A stretch of DNA of 64,000 bases from Nocardioides glacieisoli (GCF_004137245.1 NZ_SDWS01000004.1:186001-250000), one strand, 5' to 3'. Shown: positions 22,509 to 30,660, counted from the stretch's first letter. Program-made: numbers and translations. Notes: generated by a model not told the origin, from the letters alone.

Positions 22509-22538
22509 AGCCTACGCAGGCAGGGCCGGACGGCCCAA
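22509..22538 (-). promoter_or_regulatory. Predicted promoter of ABC-F leader
   Basis: -35 TTGGGC (22533-22538), 18-bp spacer, -10 TAGGCT (22509-22514). A run of four A:T pairs (22543-22546) lies just upstream of the -35, as in WhiB7-controlled promoters; that last point is speculative. Confidence 0.45.
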
Positions 22539-22571
22539 CGCCTTTTCGGGCCCGACTGTCAGTGTGGGTGC

Positions 22572-23810
22572 ATGCACGTCGTCGAGCTCGACCAGGCCGT
22601 CCGGGCAGTGCGTGCGCACTGCGACATGATCGGCAGCGCACCGCGGGTGGTGATCAGCGGCAACTTCGCCTCCCCGGTCACGATCCTGGGACCGCTGCTG
22701 GCCGAGCTCCCCGACGTGCGCCTGCACGCCCTCAACGCCCAGACGGACCTGCCGATGCACGACGGGGTCGTGCCGGAGACCTGCTTCGTCGGCCCCGGCT
22801 TCCGGCGGCACCCGCGCCTGTCCTACGTCCCCTGCCGCCTGTCGATGGTGCCGCGGCTCTTCCACGGTCCGCTCGCTCCCGACGTGGTCGTCGTGCACAC
22901 CACCACACCGCGCGACGGCCGGGTGTCCCTCGGGCTCGAGGTCAACGTGCTGCCCGCCGCCATCGAGGCCGCCCGGGCACGCGGCGCGCTGGTGGTCGCC
23001 CAGCTGAACCCGCGGATGCCCTGGACCTTCGGCGACGCGGAGGTCTCTGTGGACGACATCGACCTCGGCGTCGAGGTCGACGCGCCCCTCGCCACCCACG
23101 TCACCCGGTCCCCCTCCGACGACGCCCGGTCGATCGGCGCGCGCGTGGCCGCCGAGATCGCCGACGGCGCCACCCTGCAGGCGGGCATCGGCGAGGTGCC
23201 GGACGCCACCGTCGCGGGCGTGCTCGACCGCCGGGGCCTGCGCATCTGGACGGAGATGTTCAGCGACGGTGTCCTCGCCCTCGAGCAGGCGGGCGCCCTC
23301 GACCGCGGCACCCCGGTGCGTACGTCGTTCGTGTTCGGCAGCCAGGAGCTCTACGACTGGGTCGACGACAACCCGCGGGTGCGGATGCTGCGGACCGAGA
23401 CGACCAACTCCCCGGCCGAGATCGCCCGGCAGCCGGCGATGACGTCGATCAACACCGCGCTCCAGGTCGACCTCTTCGACCAGGCCAACGCCTCGCGGAT
23501 CGACGCACGGATCTACAGCGGGTTCGGCGGCCAGACCGACTTCACGGTGGGCGCGAGCCACTCGCCGGGAGGCCGGGCCTTCATGGCGCTGCGCAGCTGG
23601 CACCCCCGGGCCGACGTCTCGACGATCGTCCCGCTGGTCGACGAGCCGGTCACGTCCTTCCAGCACAGCGCGGTCGTCACCGACCAGGGGGTCGCGTGGA
23701 TGTGGGGTCGCAGCGAGCGGGAGCAGGCGCGCAACCTCATCGAGCACGCCGCCCACCCGAGCGTGCGCGACGACCTGTGGGAGGAGGCGCGGGCCCTCGG
23801 GCTCGCGTGA
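22572..23810 (+). CDS. Acetyl-CoA hydrolase/transferase family protein
   Basis: A 412-residue member of the family that holds acetyl-CoA hydrolases, 4-hydroxybutyrate CoA-transferases and similar enzymes. The catalytic glutamate region is seen in TEMFSDGVLALE, followed by FVFGSQELYDWVDDNP, SINTALQVDLFDQANA and YSGFGGQTDFTVGA, which are the typical blocks. It therefore moves CoA between carboxylates or hydrolyses acyl-CoA; the acid is unknown. Upstream CAGTGT (22560-22565) ends 6 nt before the ATG, pointing to a leaderless mRNA. Divergent from the ABC-F gene. Confidence 0.85.
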   Translation: MHVVELDQAVRAVRAHCDMIGSAPRVVISGNFASPVTILGPLLAELPDVRLHALNAQTDLPMHDGVVPETCFVGPGFRRHPRLSYVPCRLSMVPRLFHGPLAPDVVVVHTTTPRDGRVSLGLEVNVLPAAIEAARARGALVVAQLNPRMPWTFGDAEVSVDDIDLGVEVDAPLATHVTRSPSDDARSIGARVAAEIADGATLQAGIGEVPDATVAGVLDRRGLRIWTEMFSDGVLALEQAGALDRGTPVRTSFVFGSQELYDWVDDNPRVRMLRTETTNSPAEIARQPAMTSINTALQVDLFDQANASRIDARIYSGFGGQTDFTVGASHSPGGRAFMALRSWHPRADVSTIVPLVDEPVTSFQHSAVVTDQGVAWMWGRSEREQARNLIEHAAHPSVRDDLWEEARALGLA

Positions 23811-23823
23811 GCCCGTCGCCCCG

Positions 23824-24246
23824 TCAGTCCACGAAGACGCAGAACACGTGACCGGCCGGGCTCGCATAGGCGCGCAACGGCTCGTCGGGGTCGTCCGTGC
23901 GGTCGAACCGTGCCTCACCACCCAGCGCCAGCACGCGCTCGTGGACGGCGTCGAGCGCGCTGCGGGAGGGGACGGTCGTGTCGAGGTGCGACACCGACGG
24001 GTGGCCGGGCTCGGGCCAGCGGCTCCCGGGCAGCGACTCGACCTCCTGGATCGCGAGGCAGCGCCGGCCGTCGGGGTGGGTGAGCACCAGCCAGTCCGAG
24101 TCGTCCGCCCCGTCCTCCGGGACCTCGTCACCGGCGCGGTAGGCGAGGCCCAGCAGGTCACGCCAGAACTCTGCCTCGCGGCGGACGTCTACGGCGTCGA
24201 GCACCGTGTGCAGGAGCTGGGGGACGACGGGCGGGAAGTCGCTCAT
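23824..24246 (-). CDS. VOC family protein (single glyoxalase-like domain)
   Basis: A 140-residue vicinal-oxygen-chelate protein: the order LLHTVLDAVDVRREAEFWRDLLGL, then CLAIQEVESLPG, DTTVPSRSALDAVHERVLALGG and SPAGHVFCVFVD follows the two beta-alpha-beta-beta-beta repeats. Members can be lyases, dioxygenases or resistance proteins; nothing here picks one. It is divergent from another VOC gene, with only 32 bp between the two ATGs. The -10 TACAGT is at 24253-24258. Confidence 0.8.
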   Translation of the reverse strand: MSDFPPVVPQLLHTVLDAVDVRREAEFWRDLLGLAYRAGDEVPEDGADDSDWLVLTHPDGRRCLAIQEVESLPGSRWPEPGHPSVSHLDTTVPSRSALDAVHERVLALGGEARFDRTDDPDEPLRAYASPAGHVFCVFVD

Positions 24247-24252
24247 CCCGGG

Positions 24253-24272
24253 ACTGTACGACCTGTCAGGAT
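24253..24272. promoter_or_regulatory. Overlapping divergent leaderless promoters of two VOC genes
   Basis: Minus-strand -10 TACAGT (24253-24258) and plus-strand -10 CAGGAT (24267-24272) are only 8 bp apart, each 6 nt from its own ATG. Polymerase could not occupy both at once. Confidence 0.5.
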
Positions 24273-24278
24273 CGGTCC

Positions 24279-25022
24279 ATGCCCGCAGCGACCCCTGCCG
24301 TGAGTCCCGCCTGGATCCAGGTGTTCCTCGACGTCCCGGTGGCCGAGCTGGAGCCGGCGGTCACGTTCTGGTCCGCCGTCACCGGGTGGCAGCCCTCGGA
24401 GCGACGCGGAGAGGACGGCCAGTTCCTCACGCTGCTGCCTGCGGCAGGGTCGGCGTACGTCAAGGTGCAGGCGGTCGACGGCCCGGCGGGCCTCCACCTC
24501 GACCTCGACTCGACCGACCGGCCGGCGGCCGTCGACCGGGCGGACGAGCTCGGCGCAACCCACGCCTGGACCTACCACGACGTCGAGGTGATGCGCTCCC
24601 CCGGCGGCTTCACGTTCTGCCAGACACTGGTGGACGGCGCTCCGTCCCTGGCGCGCGACGGGTCGACGATCCTCGACCAGGTCTGCCTCGACATCCCGGC
24701 GGCGCACTGGGACGCGGAGGTCGCCTTCTGGGCCGCGCTCACCGGGCGTGAGCCGCAGGTCGGTGCGTTGCCGCAGTTCGTCCGACTCGTCGAGGACGGT
24801 CGCCTTCGCCTCCTGCTCCAGCGGCTCGACGAGCCCGACGGACCGGTCCGCGCCCACCCCGACCTCGCCACCGCCGACCGCGCCGCCGACACGGCCCGGC
24901 ACGTGGATCTCGGTGCCGTGGTGCGCGGGGTGCACGACTTCTGGACCGTCCTCACCGCTCCCGGCGGTCAGGTCTACTGCCTGACCGATCGCGACCCCAC
25001 GACCGGTACGCGCGCGGTGTGA
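24279..25022 (+). CDS. Two-domain VOC family protein
   Basis: A 247-residue protein with two tandem glyoxalase-like domains (about 10-115 and 128-245). The halves share the pattern FLDVPVAELEPAVTFWSAVTGWQ and CLDIPAAHWDAEVAFWAALTGRE, and each ends in a TF/VY-C strand (GGFTFCQTL, GGQVYCLTD), showing an internal duplication. Function unknown; related proteins bind small ligands or a metal. It shares a 32-bp promoter region with the divergent VOC gene. Confidence 0.8.
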   Translation: MPAATPAVSPAWIQVFLDVPVAELEPAVTFWSAVTGWQPSERRGEDGQFLTLLPAAGSAYVKVQAVDGPAGLHLDLDSTDRPAAVDRADELGATHAWTYHDVEVMRSPGGFTFCQTLVDGAPSLARDGSTILDQVCLDIPAAHWDAEVAFWAALTGREPQVGALPQFVRLVEDGRLRLLLQRLDEPDGPVRAHPDLATADRAADTARHVDLGAVVRGVHDFWTVLTAPGGQVYCLTDRDPTTGTRAV

Positions 25023-25068
25023 CGAGACCCACCGCCCACGAACCGGTGCACATGCGTACTCTCGGTAT

Positions 25069-25713
25069 GTGACCTTCCTCCGGAATGCCCTGTCCACCGC
25101 CGTCGTCCTGGCAGCGGCCACCACGGTCGTCGCGCCCGCACCGGCCACCGCCGGCGGGATCACCCTCCCGGTGCAGTGCGAGGTCGGGACGGAGACCGTG
25201 CTGCCGTGGGACGACGTCGCCTACGACCTGCGCGGCACGTGCGGGGTCGTCAGGCTCTCCGGAGACCGCACGACCGTCACCATGCCCTCGGCCACGCGTC
25301 TGGTCATCGAGGGCGCCGGCAACACCGTGACCGCGAAGCCCGTCTACGACGTCGAGGTCGTCGGCGCGGACAACTCGCTCACCACCCCGTCCCTCACCTC
25401 CCTGGTCCTGACGGGCACCGGGTCGACGGTCGCCGTGTCCGGGCTGGTCGAACGAGCCGAGCTGCTCGGCGCCGGCTCGTCGTTGAGCGCCGACACGATC
25501 AACGTCCTCCGGCTGCGCGGCACCGACACGGTCACGGCCCGCAAGGCCTACCGCACCCGGATCATCGGCTCGGACAACTCCCTCGTCCTGGCCCGCGCCG
25601 ACCGCCTCGTGCTCACCGGCGACCGCAATTCCGTCACCGTCGCGCGAGGTCGTACGACGCTCCGCGACCGTGGCGACGCCAACGTGCTCGACCTGCGCCC
25701 GCGCAGGCGCTGA
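25069..25713 (+). CDS. Secreted DUF3060 protein
   Basis: A 214-residue exported protein. The signal peptide VTFLRNALSTAVVLAAATTVVAPAPATAGG is cleaved near residue 29. The mature part is a repeating beta pattern (IEGAGNTVTA, VVGADNSLTT, LTGTGSTVAV, LLGAGSSLSA, IIGSDNSLVL, LTGDRNSVTV) typical of DUF3060, likely a small beta-helix. Function unknown. GTG start; TACTCT (25057-25062) ends 6 nt upstream. Convergent with pyrC. Confidence 0.85.
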   Translation: MTFLRNALSTAVVLAAATTVVAPAPATAGGITLPVQCEVGTETVLPWDDVAYDLRGTCGVVRLSGDRTTVTMPSATRLVIEGAGNTVTAKPVYDVEVVGADNSLTTPSLTSLVLTGTGSTVAVSGLVERAELLGAGSSLSADTINVLRLRGTDTVTARKAYRTRIIGSDNSLVLARADRLVLTGDRNSVTVARGRTTLRDRGDANVLDLRPRRR

Positions 25714-25723
25714 CCGGCGTCGG

Positions 25724-26992
25724 TCAGGCGAGCGCGCCGTCGCGGACGGTCACCCGGCCGACGTACACCGTGTGCACGACGCGCGAGGTCAGGCCGCGAC
25801 CGTGCCACGGGTTGTTGCGCGACAGCGAGGCCGACGTGTCCCGGTCGACGGTGACGCTGGCGTCCGGGTCGACGAGCACGACGTTGGCGGGCGAGCCCGG
25901 GGCGAGCGACTGCCCCTGGCCGGTCAGTCCCGCGATCCGCGCCGGCGTCACCGACATCACGCGCGCGACGTCGCTCCAGGAGAGGTCCGGGAGCGCCGTG
26001 CGCACCACACCGAGCGAGGTCTCGAGGCCGACCATCCCAAAGGCCGCGTCGACGAAGGCGTGCTCCTTGTCGTGGCGGGCGTGCGGTGCGTGGTCGGTCG
26101 CAACCGCGTCGATGGTGCCGTCGCGCAGCGCCTCGCGCAGGGCGTCGACGTCCTCCTGCGGGCGCAGCGGCGGGTTGACCTTGTAGGTCGGGTCGTAGCC
26201 CGTGAGCAGGTCGGTGGTGAGGAGCAGGTGGTGGGGCGTGACCTCGGCGGTGACGTCGATGCTCTGGGCCTTGGCCCAGCGGAGCACCTCGACCGAACCG
26301 GCCGTCGAGACGTGGGCGACGTGGACGCGCGAGCCGGTGTGGCGCCCGAGCATCACGTCGCGGGCGACGATCACCTCCTCTGCGATCCCGGGCCAGCCGG
26401 GCAGGCCGAGGCGACCGGACAGCTCGCCCTCGTGGCAGCACGCAGCCGGTCCGGCCAGCGCCGGGTCCTGGGAGTGCTGGGAGACGACCCCACCGAACGC
26501 CTTGACGTACTCCAGCGCGCGTCGCATGACGCGTGCGTCGTGGACGCACTTCCCGTCGTCGGAGAAGACGGTGACGCCCGCGCGCGAGCGATGCATCAGC
26601 CCGAGCTCGGCGAGCTCCTCGCCGCCGAGACCGCGGGTCACGGCGCCGACCGGCTGCACGTGCACGAGCCCGGCCTCCCGACCCAGCTCCCACACGCGGG
26701 TGGCAGCCTCGGCGGTGTCGGTGACGGGACTCGTGTTGGCCATCGCGAGGATCGCGGTGTAGCCACCGAGGGCGGCGGCCTGGGAGCCGGTCAGCACGGT
26801 CTCCGCGTCCTCCCGGCCGGGCTCGCGCAGGTGGGTGTGCAGGTCGACGAGCCCGGGCAGCGCGACGAGCCCGTCGGCGTCGAGGGTCTCCGCGCCGCTC
26901 GGGGCCTCGTCGACGAACATCCCCGAGTCGTCGACGTAGAGGTCTCCGGTCTTCTCGCCGAGCAGCGAGGCTCCGGTGATCACGAGGGACAT
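25724..26992 (-). CDS. pyrC: Dihydroorotase
   Basis: A 422-residue type I dihydroorotase that closes carbamoyl aspartate to dihydroorotate. The zinc motif DLHTHLREPG is near residue 56, and ATDHAPH near 305 holds the catalytic aspartate. Further conserved blocks are ANTSPVTD and VEVTPHHLLL-like AEVTPHHLLLT. Its start overlaps the pyrB stop by 1 bp. In M. tuberculosis pyrC is followed by Rv1382 and carA; here the run is interrupted by unrelated genes. Confidence 0.96.
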   Translation of the reverse strand: MSLVITGASLLGEKTGDLYVDDSGMFVDEAPSGAETLDADGLVALPGLVDLHTHLREPGREDAETVLTGSQAAALGGYTAILAMANTSPVTDTAEAATRVWELGREAGLVHVQPVGAVTRGLGGEELAELGLMHRSRAGVTVFSDDGKCVHDARVMRRALEYVKAFGGVVSQHSQDPALAGPAACCHEGELSGRLGLPGWPGIAEEVIVARDVMLGRHTGSRVHVAHVSTAGSVEVLRWAKAQSIDVTAEVTPHHLLLTTDLLTGYDPTYKVNPPLRPQEDVDALREALRDGTIDAVATDHAPHARHDKEHAFVDAAFGMVGLETSLGVVRTALPDLSWSDVARVMSVTPARIAGLTGQGQSLAPGSPANVVLVDPDASVTVDRDTSASLSRNNPWHGRGLTSRVVHTVYVGRVTVRDGALA

Positions 26993-27918
26993 CAGGCTTC
27001 TTCTCCTGCCAGCAGGTGGTAGAGCACGGCCATCCGGATCGCGAGCCCGCTGGAGACCTGCTCCAGCACGACCGACTGGGTTGCATCGGCAGCGTCAGCG
27101 GCGATCTCGAGGCCGCGGTTCATCGGACCGGGGTGGCAGATCGGCACGTCCGGCTTGAGCAGCGCCAGCCGGTTGCGGGTCAGGCCGTAGCCGACGGTGT
27201 ACTCCCGCGGGCTCGGGAAGAACGCCCCCGACATCCGTTCCCGCTGCACCCGCAGCATCATCACCGCGTCCGCCTCCGGCAGCACGGCGTCGACGTCGTA
27301 CGACGTCTCGAAGCCGGCAGCGGCCGACCACGACGCGATGCCGCTGGGCATCAGCGTCGGCGGCGCGACGACGGTGACCCGGGCGCCGAGCTTGGTCAAG
27401 CACTGCACGTTGGAGCGGAAGACCCGGCTGTGGGTCAGGTCGCCGATGATCGCGACGTGCCGGCCCTCGAGCGAGCCGAGGTGGCGCTGGAGCGTGTAGG
27501 CGTCGAGGAGCGCCTGGGTCGGGTGCTCGTGCATCCCGTCACCGGCGTTGACGACCGACGCGTCGACCCACTGGCTGACCTGGAGCGCCGCGCCGCTGGC
27601 CGGGTGGCGGATGACGAGGCCGTCGACACCCATCGCGCAGACGGTGAGCACGGTGTCGCGCAGGCTCTCGCCCTTCGACGTGCTCGAGCCCTTGGCGCTG
27701 ACGTTGATCACGTCGGCGGAGAGCCACTTGCCGGCGATCTCGAAGGACGAGCGGGTGCGCGTCGAGTCCTCGAAGAACATGTTCACGACCGTGCGACCAC
27801 GCAGCGCGGGCAGCTTCTTGACCTCGCGCTTCTGCACGTCGTGCATGTCGGCGGCGGTCTCGAAGAGCTGGCCGATCTCGTCGGTGCTGAGGTCGTCGAT
27901 GGAGAGCAGGTGCTTCAC
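26992..27918 (-). CDS. pyrB: Aspartate carbamoyltransferase
   Basis: A 308-residue catalytic subunit that condenses carbamoyl phosphate with aspartate. The carbamoyl-phosphate loop [10 protein letters not shown] is near residue 49, HPTQALLD near 128, and the aspartate site region LRVQRERM near 225. No pyrI regulatory subunit is present, as usual in actinobacteria. GTG start; its GAGGTGA Shine-Dalgarno lies in sequence duplicated from the end of pyrR, and the start overlaps a 29-codon mini-ORF stop (GTGA). Confidence 0.96.
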   Translation of the reverse strand: MKHLLSIDDLSTDEIGQLFETAADMHDVQKREVKKLPALRGRTVVNMFFEDSTRTRSSFEIAGKWLSADVINVSAKGSSTSKGESLRDTVLTVCAMGVDGLVIRHPASGAALQVSQWVDASVVNAGDGMHEHPTQALLDAYTLQRHLGSLEGRHVAIIGDLTHSRVFRSNVQCLTKLGARVTVVAPPTLMPSGIASWSAAAGFETSYDVDAVLPEADAVMMLRVQRERMSGAFFPSPREYTVGYGLTRNRLALLKPDVPICHPGPMNRGLEIAADAADATQSVVLEQVSSGLAIRMAVLYHLLAGEEA

Positions 27919-28065
27919 GAGATGGTCACCTCGTCGGTGCCGTCGACCTCGGCGAGGCGCACGCTGACGCGCTCGGCGAAATGGGTTGAGCGGAGGTTCT
28001 TCACGAGATCGTCACCTCGTCGGTGCCGTCGACCTCGGCCAGGCGCACGCTGACGCGCTCGGCGA
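27914..28065. repeat. 86-bp-period tandem duplication at pyrR/pyrB junction
   Basis: Positions 27914-27979 and 28000-28065 are identical at 64 of 66 bases. They repeat the pyrR 3' end, its stop and the pyrB-type GTGAAG start. The 20 bp between them (27980-27999) look like a diverged copy of the first pyrB codons. Confidence 0.9.
27915..28004 (-). CDS. Mini-ORF: pyrB-start/pyrR-tail fusion
   Basis: A 29-codon frame starting at a GTG that overlaps the pyrR stop (GTGA) and ending in a TGA that overlaps the pyrB GTG (GTGA). Its first codons (VKNLRS) resemble the pyrB start (VKHLLS). Its last 20 residues ([20 protein letters not shown]) are identical to the end of PyrR. It is thus the product of an 86-bp tandem duplication. 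It could keep ribosomes coupled from pyrR to pyrB. Whether the peptide accumulates is unknown. Confidence 0.5.
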   Translation of the reverse strand: MKNLRSTHFAERVSVRLAEVDGTDEVTIS

Positions 28066-28555
28066 GGGCGGAGGGCAGGTTCTTGCCGACGTGGTCGGCG
28101 CGGATCGGGAGCTCGCGGTGGCCGCGGTCGACCAGCACGGCGAGGCGTACGGCGCTCGGCCGGCCGAGGTCGGCGAGCGCGTCGAGGGCGGCGCGGATCG
28201 TCCGGCCGGAGAAGAGCACGTCGTCGACCAGGACGACCACCTTGCGGTCGATGCCGCCCGCGGGCAGCGCGGTCTTGTGCGCGCGGCGGGTGGGCTGCGA
28301 GCGCAGGTCGTCGCGGTACATCGTCACGTCGAGCTCGCCGACCGCGACGGGCGCACCCTCGACCGCGGCGATCTTCTCGGCGATGCGCCTCGCGAGTGGT
28401 ACGCCGCGGGTGTGCAGGCCGAGCAGCACCAGGTCGGTGGCGCCCTTGTTGCGCTCGAGCAGCTCGTGCGAGATCCGGGTCAGCGCCCGGGAGATGTCAC
28501 GGGCGTCGAGGACGGTGCGGTCCGACCTGGTCGGGTCGGTGTCAGGGTCAGCCAT
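28001..28555 (-). CDS. pyrR: Bifunctional PyrR regulator/uracil phosphoribosyltransferase
   Basis: A 184-residue protein that binds pyr mRNA leaders when UMP is high and also has the PRTase fold. The PRPP loop is [18 protein letters not shown] near residue 99, and N-terminal [20 protein letters not shown] is typical. ATG at 28555 is used; the apparent upstream GTG lies inside the RNA-binding element and is not a start. Shine-Dalgarno GGAGG is about 12 nt upstream, directly after the PyrR-binding sequence, so PyrR probably represses itself. Confidence 0.95.
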   Translation of the reverse strand: MADPDTDPTRSDRTVLDARDISRALTRISHELLERNKGATDLVLLGLHTRGVPLARRIAEKIAAVEGAPVAVGELDVTMYRDDLRSQPTRRAHKTALPAGGIDRKVVVLVDDVLFSGRTIRAALDALADLGRPSAVRLAVLVDRGHRELPIRADHVGKNLPSALAERVSVRLAEVDGTDEVTIS

Positions 28556-28566
28556 CTGCTCGCCGG

Positions 28567-28607
28567 ACCTCCTTCTCCGCCTCACGGGACGGCTCGTTAA
28601 AGGATGT
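28567..28607 (-). promoter_or_regulatory. PyrR-binding mRNA leader of pyrR
   Basis: Identical to the carA leader (20677-20717) at 40 of 41 positions, the one difference being in the loop after TTTAACGA. It ends in the pyrR Shine-Dalgarno. A TAGGGT -10 is at 28620-28625. Two copies this similar imply one regulator controlling both pyr transcription units. Confidence 0.85.
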
Positions 28608-28643
28608 CGATCGCCGCAGACCCTAGCAGTGGAGCCCGACGGG

Positions 28644-28667
28644 AGTACCGTCGAAGTGGACGGTACT
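28644..28667. promoter_or_regulatory. Perfect 9-bp inverted repeat, candidate operator
   Basis: AGTACCGTC (28644-28652), 6-bp spacer, GACGGTACT (28659-28667), lying 28 bp upstream of the methyltransferase ATG. Size and symmetry fit a TetR-family operator, though no regulator gene is adjacent. It is also close to the pyrR -10 (28620-28625). Confidence 0.55.
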
Positions 28668-28694
28668 TTCCGTCTCGCAGGTCAGGAACTGAAC

Positions 28695-29306
28695 ATGGGC
28701 ATCGGATACGCCACCGCTTACCGCGCAGGGATCACCCCGTGGGAGAAGGCGGGCCGCGAGGACCAGCCCACGCTCATCCACCTCCTCGAGCGCGAGGAGG
28801 CCGACCGGCCCGACCGCGTACGCCGCGCCATCGACCTCGGCTGCGGCCGGGGTGAGAACACCAAGCTGCTGCTCGACCGCGGCTGGGACGCGATGGGCGT
28901 GGACAACGTCCGCCAGGCCGTCGACGTCGCGGTCCGCCGCAACGGGCTCGAGGACGCCCGGTTCGTCATCGGCGACGTCCGCCACCTCGTGCACTCGGGC
29001 GTCGGCACGGGCTTCGACCTGTTCCTCGACATGGGGTGCTTCCAGAGCCTCGACGACGTGGGGCGCACCCTGATGGCCGGCGGGGTCACAGAGCTCGCCG
29101 AGCCCGACGCGACCATCCTCATCCGCACGGGCGGCGCGCGGGCGTGGCCGGTCAGACCGAAGGACGCCATCCGGCGCGACATCCAACGCGCCTACCGCGG
29201 CTGGGACGTCGCCGCCGTGACCGGCGTCGGCGCGCCGACCTCGTCCTCGCCCACACGTTCCTCCGGCGGCAACCGCGGCGAGTGGTTCCGCCTCACCCGC
29301 CCCTGA
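28695..29306 (+). CDS. Class I SAM-dependent methyltransferase
   Basis: A 203-residue methyltransferase. The SAM motif AIDLGCGRGENTKLLLDRG is near residue 42, the acidic end of beta 2 in GVDNVRQAVD near 65, and motif IV FDLFLDMGCFQ near 103, close to TehB/thiopurine-methyltransferase-like proteins. Substrate unknown. ATG at 28695 (MGIGYATAYRAG) is chosen since everything upstream in the frame lies antisense to pyrR. A perfect inverted repeat sits in its promoter. Convergent with the thiolase, 9 bp apart. Confidence 0.82.
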   Translation: MGIGYATAYRAGITPWEKAGREDQPTLIHLLEREEADRPDRVRRAIDLGCGRGENTKLLLDRGWDAMGVDNVRQAVDVAVRRNGLEDARFVIGDVRHLVHSGVGTGFDLFLDMGCFQSLDDVGRTLMAGGVTELAEPDATILIRTGGARAWPVRPKDAIRRDIQRAYRGWDVAAVTGVGAPTSSSPTRSSGGNRGEWFRLTRP

Positions 29307-29315
29307 GCGAGCGGG

Positions 29316-30596
29316 TCAGCGCTCGAGGATCGCCACGACGCCCTGGCCACCGGCGGCGCAGATGGAGATCAGCGCCCGACCCGAGCCCTTGGCCGCCAGC
29401 AGCTTCGCGGCGACCGGGATGATCCGGCCGCCGGTCGCGGCGAAGGGGTGCGCCGCGGCGAGCGAGGAGCCGTTGACGTTGAGCTTGTCACGGTCGATCG
29501 CGCCGAGCGGGCCTTCGAGGCCGAGGCGCTCCTGGCAGAACACCGGGTCCTCCCAGGCGGCGAGCGTCGAGAGCACCTGCGAGGCGAAGGCCTCGTGGAT
29601 CTCGTAGTAGTCGAAGTCCTGCAGCGTCAGCCCGTTGCGCTCCAGCATCCGCGGGACGGCGTACGCCGGTGCCATCAGCAGGCCCTCGTGCCCGTTGACG
29701 TAGTCGACCGCAGCGGTCTCGGCGTCGACGAGGTGGGCGAGGACAGGCAGCCCGCGCTCCTCGGCCCACTCGTCGCTCGAGAGCAGCACGGCCGACGCGC
29801 CGTCGGAGAGCGGCGTGCTGTTGCCGGCAGTCATGGTGGCCGACGCGCCCTTGCCGAAGACCGGCTTGAGGGTCGCCAGCTTCTCGACCGAGGAGTCCGG
29901 CCGCATGTTGTTGTCGCGCTCGACGCCGCGGAACGGCGTGATCAGGTCGTCCTGGAAGCCCTCGTCGTAGGACCGGGCGAGGTTGTGGTGCGAGCGGGCC
30001 GCCAGCTCGTCCTGCGCCTCACGGCTGATCCGCCACTCGACCGCGGTGAGGGCGGCGTGCTCGCCCATCGACAGGCGGGTGCGGGGCTCGCCGTTCTGCG
30101 GGATGTCGAGGCCGATGTCACCCGGGCGGATGGCGCCGAGCGCCTTGAGCCGGCTCGCGGTGTCCTTGGCGGAGTTGACCCTCATCAGCTTCTTGCGGAG
30201 CTTGTCGCTGATCGCCACGGGAGCGTCCGACGTGGTGTCGGTGCCACCGGCCACGCCGGCGTCGATCACGCCGAGTGCGATCTTGTTGGCCACCTGGATC
30301 GCCGCCTGGAGGCCGGTGCCGCACGCCTGCTGGATGTCGGTCGCCGCGGTCTCGGGGGCGAGCTTGGAGCCCAGCACCGACTCGCGGGTGAGGTTGAAGT
30401 CGCGCGAGTGCTTGAGCACCGCACCGGCCACGACCTCGCCGAGCCGCTCGCCCTGCAGGTCGAAGCGGTCCACGAGTCCGTCGATGGCGGCCGTGAGCAT
30501 CTCCTGGTTGGAGACACCGGCGTAGACCGTGTTGGACCGGGCGAACGGGATGCGGTTGCCGCCGACGACGGCGACGGGACGAGTGGTCTTCTGCAT
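29316..30596 (-). CDS. Thiolase, FadA2/FadI type
   Basis: A 426-residue acetyl-CoA C-acyltransferase. Catalytic Cys92 is in QQACGTGLQ, the oxyanion His in HEAFASQ, and the second cysteine in SICAAGGQGV; the usual GHPxGATG reads AAHPFAATGG. With the divergent FabG and MaoC genes it copies the M. tuberculosis Rv0243 (fadA2)-Rv0242c (fabG4)-Rv0241c (htdX) arrangement. Together these three supply thiolase, ketoreductase and hydratase steps acting on acyl-CoA chains. Confidence 0.9.
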   Translation of the reverse strand: MQKTTRPVAVVGGNRIPFARSNTVYAGVSNQEMLTAAIDGLVDRFDLQGERLGEVVAGAVLKHSRDFNLTRESVLGSKLAPETAATDIQQACGTGLQAAIQVANKIALGVIDAGVAGGTDTTSDAPVAISDKLRKKLMRVNSAKDTASRLKALGAIRPGDIGLDIPQNGEPRTRLSMGEHAALTAVEWRISREAQDELAARSHHNLARSYDEGFQDDLITPFRGVERDNNMRPDSSVEKLATLKPVFGKGASATMTAGNSTPLSDGASAVLLSSDEWAEERGLPVLAHLVDAETAAVDYVNGHEGLLMAPAYAVPRMLERNGLTLQDFDYYEIHEAFASQVLSTLAAWEDPVFCQERLGLEGPLGAIDRDKLNVNGSSLAAAHPFAATGGRIIPVAAKLLAAKGSGRALISICAAGGQGVVAILER

Positions 30597-30660
30597 GTTC
30601 CTATCCTTGCCTGAGTGGTGCCGCTCGCCAACGGGGTGAGGGGCACGTCACGAAAAGTGG

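Noticed and set aside
28556..28585. Longer pyrR start
   Set aside because: The GTG lies within the PyrR-binding RNA element and would code [10 protein letters not shown], not found in PyrR proteins.
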